Notes under the pieces: model-generated
What the model saw: only the letters and a program-made list of their open reading frames with translations
What the model was told of the DNA's origin: nothing
The model's database searches: none
NCBI GenBank assembly: GCA_905236595.1
Contig: CAJORE010000082.1
Location: 1-9,750, forward strand
Direction: 5' to 3'
DNA length: 9,750 bases
DNA from: an uncultured Selenomonadaceae bacterium
GTDB lineage: Bacteria > Bacillota > Negativicutes > Selenomonadales > Selenomonadaceae
Shown: piece after piece, positions 4,872-9,750 of the stretch
Layout: every line of letters begins with the position of its first letter
How positions within the stretch are numbered: the stretch's first letter is position 1
Translations under genes and position numbers: made by a program

Positions 4872-6602
4872 ATGCTTAAATTGTTTAGGGCGATGTGCTT
4901 TGCCGTAATTTTGACGGTGATGTCGGCAAGTCCGGCATTTGCCTTCACACAGCCCATCACCCTTGAGACAAACCAAACTTATTATCTGACTACGACGACG
5001 AAGATTACGCGCATTGCCGTAGCCAATCCCAAAGTCGCCGATGTGACGGTGGTCGGCGCGAGTGCCTTGAACATTGTCGCTCTTGAATACGGTTCGACGG
5101 GCATTACCGTTTGGACGGAGGACGGCGGCCGCGAAGAATACATGGTTACCGTCACAACGACCGATACCGGCATGGCGAAAATAATCGAAGAAGCGATCGA
5201 CCTGCCGGATGTAAAAGTCAGCAAAGTCGGCGGCATGATTCTGCTTAAAGGCACCGTGGAAAATCAGTACGAGATGGACTTGGCGGTAAAGATTGCCACG
5301 ATGTACCTTAATGAAGCCGTCAAAACCGAAAACGTTGATAAGTGGGCAGAGCGGACGCTTTTGAGCGAATCGGCGTCGGTTAATGATGCCCACCCGCATA
5401 ACGAGCGCATCATCAATCTTTTGGAAATGCGCAACCCCGACCAAATAAACTTTGAGGCCATCATAATGGAAATAAATTCCGATGACGCTAAGAAGTTGGG
5501 AATTTCTTGGGGGACGGCGACAAATTCCGACGATACGACCATTACGATGAACGGCAGCGGCATTTTCTTCTTCGGCGAAACCATGAGCAACCAGCGCAAC
5601 CCGGGCAGCCATTGGTACAACCGCAACTGGCTCTTTAGGCGTTTCTCGCAGGTCAATGCTCAGTTGACCGCTTTGGTAAACAAAGATCGGGCGCGGATAA
5701 TCACCCGTCCGAACATAACGACCATGAGCGGAAAAACCGCCGGGATCCATTTGGGCGGCACGGTTCTTTATCCGAAGTCGAACGGCAACAGCTCGACGGC
5801 CATCGAAGAAAAAGATTACGGCATAAAACTCAATATCATAAATCCGGTCGTCGATCGGCAAGGCAATATAACGGCGCGGCTTTATACGGGCGTCAGCAGT
5901 CTTGACTATTCCAACGGCATTACCATTGACGGCTACACGCTCCCCGGATTGCGTGAGCGTTCGGCGGAGACAATGGTGAACATTCCTTCGGGCATGACGA
6001 TGGCTATAGGCGGGTTGCTTAACTCGGATGAAGCCAACAATGTCGAGAAGATTCCTCTTTTAGGTGACATTCCCATTTTGGGCGAACTTTTTAAGTATCA
6101 TTACAAGACCCACGATAAATCGGAGATTATCATTTTCATCACGCCGCGAGCCGTTAATGAAACGTCGCCCGTCAACATGGGCGAAGAGATGCGCGACCTT
6201 TACATGGACAATCGCGCCAACGATGAAAATATGTACGAGGTCGATCTTAACAATCCGCAAAAACCGTCGACGAAACGTCCTGCCGAAGATGAGGCAAAAG
6301 CAAAATCCGGCGACGGCAAAGTGCATCTTTTGGGAAGTGACGGTACGGCCTCTTTGCCCGATGACGACGAAGGAACATTAGACAGCGGCAAGGATAAGGC
6401 CATCGACGAGAAAGCCTTGGCGGAAAAACGGGCGGCCGACGCGAAAGCCAAAGCCAAAGCGGAGAAGGAAGAACGCGCTCGCAAGCGCAGTGAGCCGCAA
6501 CCAAAACAATCGGAAGAGAAAGATTCGCTCTTGGGCAAGTATTTGAACCAGAAGGTTTTGCCGGGTGTGAGCGAAGAACAGACCGAAGAGGCTATGCGTT
6601 GA
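4872..6602 (+). CDS. cpaC: Tad pilus outer-membrane secretin CpaC (RcpA)
   Basis: This protein forms the outer-membrane ring through which the Flp pilus passes. The 576-residue product has a signal peptide (1-24, hydrophobic core CFAVILTVMSA, ending AFA), an N-terminal pilus-secretin domain (about 27-95: ITLETNQTYYL, IAVANPKVADVTVV), a BON-like segment (about 100-150: VKVSKVGGMILLKGTV) and the secretin core (about 255-428) with VNAQLTALVN, ARIITRPNITTMSGKTAGIHLGG and VEKIPLLGDIPILGELF (391-407), ending IIIFITPRAV. An unusual charged tail of about 145 residues follows the core, rich in Lys/Ala/Glu (about 504-550) and predicted helical. The ribosome-binding site GAGG (4862-4865) lies in the end of cpaB. 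Its presence shows that the organism has an outer membrane. Confidence 0.93.
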   Translation: MLKLFRAMCFAVILTVMSASPAFAFTQPITLETNQTYYLTTTTKITRIAVANPKVADVTVVGASALNIVALEYGSTGITVWTEDGGREEYMVTVTTTDTGMAKIIEEAIDLPDVKVSKVGGMILLKGTVENQYEMDLAVKIATMYLNEAVKTENVDKWAERTLLSESASVNDAHPHNERIINLLEMRNPDQINFEAIIMEINSDDAKKLGISWGTATNSDDTTITMNGSGIFFFGETMSNQRNPGSHWYNRNWLFRRFSQVNAQLTALVNKDRARIITRPNITTMSGKTAGIHLGGTVLYPKSNGNSSTAIEEKDYGIKLNIINPVVDRQGNITARLYTGVSSLDYSNGITIDGYTLPGLRERSAETMVNIPSGMTMAIGGLLNSDEANNVEKIPLLGDIPILGELFKYHYKTHDKSEIIIFITPRAVNETSPVNMGEEMRDLYMDNRANDENMYEVDLNNPQKPSTKRPAEDEAKAKSGDGKVHLLGSDGTASLPDDDEGTLDSGKDKAIDEKALAEKRAADAKAKAKAEKEERARKRSEPQPKQSEEKDSLLGKYLNQKVLPGVSEEQTEEAMR

Positions 6603-6755
6603 TAAAGGCCGTGCCGAAAGCGCGGCAAACGGCAAAGCATAAAGTTTGCAAGGATGTCATAGAATATAAGCGTGATATACCGCTCCCTTCTTAAAGAAGG
6701 GAGCGGTATAAAAAGACGGGGGCGAGAACCCCGCGCAAAAAGAGCAGGTGACGGC
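6603..6755 (+). other. Structured intercistronic region between cpaC and the first cpaE-like gene
   Basis: Holds three hairpins in series: 6608-6626 (GCCGTGC/GCGCGGC, one G-U pair, loop CGAAA), the 17-bp perfect inverted repeat 6676-6710, and 6717-6733 (CGGGG/CCCCG). None is followed by a U-tract. A TATAAG (6665-6670) resembles a -10 box, but no -35 stands at normal spacing. The operon probably continues across it, with possible mRNA processing or a weak internal promoter. Confidence 0.45.
6676..6710. repeat. Perfect 17-bp inverted repeat with a 1-base centre
   Basis: The left arm TATACCGCTCCCTTCTT (6676-6692) is the exact complement of AAGAAGGGAGCGGTATA (6694-6710) around A6693. As RNA it would form a stem of about 15 pairs with a small UUAAA-like loop. 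A-residues, not U-residues, follow on the plus strand, and no T-run follows on the minus strand, so it is not an intrinsic terminator in either direction. Confidence 0.85.
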
Positions 6756-7622
6756 ATGGCAGAGGAAAAAATAAAAGGCACAATAATCACTCTTTTCAGT
6801 ACGGCTTCCGCCGTCGGCAAAACGTTGGTCGGTTGCAATTTTGCCAGCGAAGTGGCGCGGCAAGGCGCGAGGGTTTGCTTGGCGGATTTGGATTTGCAAT
6901 TTGGCGATGTGTGCAATTATCTACAGTTGCAACCGCAAAAGACGGTGGCGGACTTGCAAAAAGACATGGAATTGCAAGGAACCGGCGTTGACATCAGGGA
7001 ATATTTGACGCCGTTTTTGCACGTCAATACGACTTTCTACGTCCTGCCTTGCCCCAAAGGACTTGATGAAGCCTACAACATATCGCCGAAGGTCGTAAAA
7101 GAAATCGTGAAACGCTTGCAAGGAATGTTCGATTATGTCATCATCGACACGACGTCCATGTTCAGCGTTATAAATTTGGAACTTTTGGATATGAGCACCA
7201 TCGTCATGTTCTTGGGCATTGTGGATTTCATTCCCACGATAAAGAACATGAAAATCGGCAGCGACACACTAAAGAGCCTTAACTACGACAAGAATAAGTT
7301 GCGCTTTACTTTGAACCGCAGCGATGCCAAGACGCGTATCGGCATAAATGACGTTGAGCGTTTGATGGGTACGAAGTTTGACTACGTTTTGCCGAACGAT
7401 TTTGCCGCGTCGAGTAAATCCATCCAGACGGGAATCCCGTTGGTGTTGGACGATGCGCGAAGCGCTTTGGGCGAAAGCATGAAAGTTTTGGTCGGGCGCT
7501 ACACGAACCGTACGTTTGCGCGGCACGAGGAAGAGGTCGGCAGATCGGCGGCTATGGAGAATGTAAGCAATGCGGCGCCGGTTGATGACAACATCGGATG
7601 GTTCAGCAAGCTGTTCGGTTGA
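6756..7622 (+). CDS. CpaE/TadZ-like ATPase without receiver domain, degenerate Walker motifs
   Basis: The 288-residue product is of the ParA/MinD type, related to CpaE/TadZ, which localise the Tad pilus machine. The start is the ATG at 6756, with AGGT (6746-6749) just upstream; a GTG at 6672 is in frame but would put the 17-bp inverted repeat inside the gene. The deviant Walker A reads STASAVGKT (15-23): G21-K22-T23 are kept, but the signature lysine position of the ParA/MinD class (residue 17) is Ala. DLDLQFGD (44-51) is kept. Walker B D131 is present, but the usual DxPxG switch II reads DTTSM. The C-terminus NIGWFSKLFG (279-288) resembles the amphipathic membrane-targeting helix of MinD. 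It may be ATP-binding but hydrolysis-impaired. A second, longer paralogue follows after 47 nt, suggesting that they act as a pair. Confidence 0.85.
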   Translation: MAEEKIKGTIITLFSTASAVGKTLVGCNFASEVARQGARVCLADLDLQFGDVCNYLQLQPQKTVADLQKDMELQGTGVDIREYLTPFLHVNTTFYVLPCPKGLDEAYNISPKVVKEIVKRLQGMFDYVIIDTTSMFSVINLELLDMSTIVMFLGIVDFIPTIKNMKIGSDTLKSLNYDKNKLRFTLNRSDAKTRIGINDVERLMGTKFDYVLPNDFAASSKSIQTGIPLVLDDARSALGESMKVLVGRYTNRTFARHEEEVGRSAAMENVSNAAPVDDNIGWFSKLFG

Positions 7623-7641
7623 TTTATTTCGGCAAAGCACA

Positions 7642-7655
7642 ATACTAACGAGTAT
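7642..7655 (+). repeat. Small hairpin before the second cpaE ribosome-binding site
   Basis: ATACT (7642-7646) and AGTAT (7651-7655) are exact complements around an AACG tetraloop. It ends one base before the AAAGGAG site (7657-7663) of the next gene. It is short and may be chance. Confidence 0.3.
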
Positions 7656-7669
7656 GAAAGGAGCGGCTC

Positions 7670-8773
7670 ATGGAATATAACGTTTTGTTAGTGGAAAGCA
7701 ACCGCTTGATGATAGAGCAGCTCGCCAATGTCATAAACGCCACGGAAGGATTTTCCGTTGCGGCAAAATATCAGGAACCGGCCGATGCGTTGGGGCAAGG
7801 CGCGGTGTTTAACCCCAATTTGATTATGCTCGACGTTGAGTCGAACCCGGTTTCCATTTTGGAGGACTTTAAGCGCATATATCCCGATACGTCGATTATT
7901 TGTTTGGGTGATCATTGGAACGCCGAATCGGCCAGTATGTTGGTGCGCGCCGGCGCCCGCGGCTATTTGATGAAGCCGTTTACCAGCGATGAATTGCTAA
8001 AGGCGTTGAAAACTTTCGGCAAGAGCGGCATGGAGGTCGCGTCGAAGGTGGTGTCGTTCTTTTCGCCCAAAGGCAAGAGCGGCAAGACGACGCTTATCGC
8101 CAATTTGGCCATGAGCTTGGCGCGAAAGAGCGGCGAACAGGTCGGCATAATCGACGCCGATTTGCAGTTCGGGGATATGGCGGTGTTTTTCAATTTGGAA
8201 CCGCGCAGCACGATAGTCGAGGCGGTGCGCGATATAGACTTTTTATCGCCCATTTCGTTGAACGGGTATTTCATGTCCGTCAACGATCAGGTTCACGTTT
8301 TGTGCGGCACAAAAAATCCCAGCCTCGGCGACAAGGTTGAGATTAAAGCGTTCAATGAAATGGTGACCATGGCCAAGGGACTTTTCCGTTATATTTTAAT
8401 AGATATGCCGCCCGGTTTTTGCCCAATGTCGATTGAAGCCGCCGAAATGAGCGATTTGACGTATTTGGTGGCGATGGTCAACGGTGCTTACGAAGTGAAG
8501 CATATGCGCCGGGCGCTTGAGATATTTGAAGACTGGGAGGATTACCGCGATCGCGTAAAGACGGTGTTCACCCGCGTGTCGCCATGTGATATACAACAGC
8601 AACAGACCTTGGAGATGATGATGGGCTACCCCGTCGAAGCGATTATCCCCAATGCGTACATGGTTGTCTCCAACGCCGCCGATAACGGCAGTATGGCGCT
8701 TGATTTGGAGCCGAACAGCCAACTGTCTCAAAACATAAATCTCTTGGCGGATAAACTTATGCGACGCAGATAG
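7670..8773 (+). CDS. cpaE: CpaE/TadZ ATPase with N-terminal receiver-like domain
   Basis: CpaE/TadZ proteins combine a CheY-like domain with a ParA/MinD-type ATPase and set where the Tad pilus is assembled. The product has 367 residues. The receiver-like part (about 1-115) keeps the phosphoacceptor position D55 (LIMLDVES) and K102 (GYLMKPF), but the acidic pair is E9-S10 and the conserved Thr/Ser after strand 4 is G80 (IICLGDHW), so normal phosphorylation is doubtful. The ATPase part (about 126-367) has an intact deviant Walker A, SPKGKSGKTT (132-141), with signature K134 and catalytic K139, then DADLQFGD (162-169) and DMPPG (245-249). The start is supported by AAAGGAG (7657-7663) 6 nt upstream. 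It lacks the MinD-like tail of the preceding paralogue. tadB begins 20 nt after its stop. Confidence 0.9.
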   Translation: MEYNVLLVESNRLMIEQLANVINATEGFSVAAKYQEPADALGQGAVFNPNLIMLDVESNPVSILEDFKRIYPDTSIICLGDHWNAESASMLVRAGARGYLMKPFTSDELLKALKTFGKSGMEVASKVVSFFSPKGKSGKTTLIANLAMSLARKSGEQVGIIDADLQFGDMAVFFNLEPRSTIVEAVRDIDFLSPISLNGYFMSVNDQVHVLCGTKNPSLGDKVEIKAFNEMVTMAKGLFRYILIDMPPGFCPMSIEAAEMSDLTYLVAMVNGAYEVKHMRRALEIFEDWEDYRDRVKTVFTRVSPCDIQQQQTLEMMMGYPVEAIIPNAYMVVSNAADNGSMALDLEPNSQLSQNINLLADKLMRRR

Positions 8774-8793
8774 GAAACTGTGGTGGAGATGAT

Positions 8794-9750
8794 ATGAGGG
8801 CGTTATTGGTTTTTGTGGTGGTGTTTGTCTTTGCCGTGTTGGTGATGAACAACATCAGCCGACAAAAAAAAGAAAAGCAAAATCTCTTGCAACGCATGGA
8901 ATATTTTTCCGGTAACGAAGAAGCGTCGATCGGGAAAAAGAAAAAAAAGGAACTTGACGCCAAGGATATAAAGGAGCTGTTAATCAATAAAGTTCGTGCC
9001 ATTGGCGCCAAGTGGCACAGCATTCATCAGAGTGTCAACCTTGATTCCAAAATGCAGCAAGCGGATTGGCCCATAACGGGGGCGGAGTTTCAGGTTATCG
9101 TCGTCATTATTTCGGCGGCGGTCGGACTTATCGCATTTTTAATGAGCCTCGTGCCGGTGAACTTTGTGCTGGGCTTCGGCGGGGCGATGTTCTTTTGCTT
9201 TATGTATGTCAATATTTACATCAGCAGACGGCAGTCGTTGTTTGTAAATCAGCTCGGTTCGACGTTGCTTATGGTGTCAAACGCCTTGCGAGCCGGCTTT
9301 AGTTTTATGCAGGCGATGGAGCTTATCTCAAACGAAATGGAGGCGCCCATAGGCTCCGAGTTTAAGAAGGTCGTCAACGAGATAAATTTAGGCTCGACGG
9401 TCGATGTGGCTCTTGAGAATATGAATCGGCGCATGAAAAGCTCCGACTTTGATTTGGTGGTGACGGCGGTTTTGATTCAGCGTCAGGTCGGCGGCAATTT
9501 GTCGAAGGTTTTGGACAGTATAAGCAACACTATCAACGAGCGTATTCGCATGAAGAACGAAGTCAGCGCCCTTACGGCGCAGGGACGTTTGTCGGGGCTT
9601 ATCGTCGGACTTATACCGGTGGGCATTGTCATTATGGTGTTGTCGTCGGATCCCAACTATTTTGATCCCATGCTTGACGACGCCAAGGGCAAGTTTTTTT
9701 TGGGCGGAGCCGTGGTTCTCGAATTGTTGGCGATTTTTACGATAAAAAAA
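8794..9750 (+). CDS. tadB: Tad pilus inner-membrane platform protein TadB (type II secretion F domain), partial at window edge
   Basis: TadB, with TadC, forms the inner-membrane base of the Tad machine, related to GspF/PilC. The frame is open for 319 residues to the last base; TadB proteins are typically near this size, so only a few residues may be missing. An N-terminal membrane segment (about 3-20) is followed by a strongly basic stretch (about 22-60, with a run of five Lys at 48-52), paired membrane segments (about 100-143), the T2SSF cytoplasmic domain (about 147-265, with LRAGFSFMQAMELIS and VLIQRQVGGNLSKVLDSIS) and further membrane segments at about 268-283 and 301-316. The ATG at 8794 has GGAG (8785-8788) 5 nt upstream. 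No tadA/cpaF motor gene lies between it and cpaE, where one is often found. Confidence 0.92.
   Translation, partial: MRALLVFVVVFVFAVLVMNNISRQKKEKQNLLQRMEYFSGNEEASIGKKKKKELDAKDIKELLINKVRAIGAKWHSIHQSVNLDSKMQQADWPITGAEFQVIVVIISAAVGLIAFLMSLVPVNFVLGFGGAMFFCFMYVNIYISRRQSLFVNQLGSTLLMVSNALRAGFSFMQAMELISNEMEAPIGSEFKKVVNEINLGSTVDVALENMNRRMKSSDFDLVVTAVLIQRQVGGNLSKVLDSISNTINERIRMKNEVSALTAQGRLSGLIVGLIPVGIVIMVLSSDPNYFDPMLDDAKGKFFLGGAVVLELLAIFTIKK

Noticed and set aside
4491..5861. A 456-codon open frame on the minus strand opposite cpaB and cpaC
   Set aside because: Its translation is rich in Arg/His/Phe with no domain, no ribosome-binding site was evident, and it lies wholly opposite two genes with clear family motifs. 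It is a by-product of their codon use.
6646..6670. Internal promoter TTGCAA...TATAAG before the first cpaE-like gene
   Set aside because: The spacer is only 13 bp, too short for a normal sigma-70-type promoter, and no better -35 is seen at 16-18 bp.
6676..6710. Intrinsic terminator between cpaC and the first cpaE-like gene
   Set aside because: The stem is perfect, but neither strand has a T-run after it; the plus strand continues with five A residues.
1..9750. CRISPR array, tRNA, rRNA, insertion sequence, prophage or toxin-antitoxin genes
   Set aside because: Reading both strands I found no regularly spaced repeats, no tRNA- or rRNA-like stretch, no transposase or integrase motif, and no small gene pair of toxin-antitoxin type.

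Overview
The window looks like chromosomal DNA of a diderm, probably anaerobic bacterium with Firmicutes-style signals: strong AAAGGAG/AGGAGG ribosome-binding sites, TATAAT -10 boxes and roughly balanced GC. A secretin (an outer-membrane channel) together with these signals fits a Negativicutes-type organism (Selenomonadales/Veillonellales/Acidaminococcales). That placement is an inference; no rRNA or other taxonomic marker is present. Codon use looks even throughout. I see no tRNA, rRNA, CRISPR array, insertion sequence or phage gene.

Left part (1-3371): a minus-strand rarA-like AAA+ ATPase gene (1-812, C-terminus outside the window) is divergent from a translationally coupled pair, cobD-cobC (937-2022 and 2022-2654), which encodes late cobamide nucleotide-loop assembly steps. 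The 124-bp gap between them holds a symmetric TATAAT palindrome that could serve both directions, and a long three-segment hairpin just upstream of the cobD ribosome-binding site. A minus-strand HAD-family hydrolase (2670-3371) converges on cobC with only 15 bp between the stop codons, and has its own extended -10 promoter.

Middle (3372-3767): about 400 bp without a convincing gene. It holds the HAD promoter, two plus-strand terminator-like hairpins, a third small hairpin and a candidate promoter for the operon to the right.

Right part (3768-9750): a plus-strand Tad/Flp pilus assembly operon in the order cpaB (SAF-domain periplasmic protein), cpaC (secretin), a short CpaE/TadZ-like ATPase with a degenerate P-loop and a MinD-like C-terminal tail, a second CpaE/TadZ ATPase with an N-terminal receiver-like domain and an intact P-loop, and tadB (inner-membrane platform, cut by the window edge close to its natural end). 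The TadA/CpaF secretion ATPase that often sits between cpaE and tadB is absent from that position. No Flp pilin, prepilin peptidase or pseudopilin gene lies inside the window.

How the operon products should work together: CpaC forms the outer-membrane pore, CpaB links or stabilises it in the periplasm, the two TadZ-type proteins are likely to place the machine at a chosen cell site, and TadB is the inner-membrane base on which a TadA motor encoded elsewhere would act. The most interesting points are the asymmetric pair of TadZ paralogues, the missing tadA, a perfect 17-bp inverted repeat without a U-tract between cpaC and the first cpaE, and the structured leader upstream of cobD.
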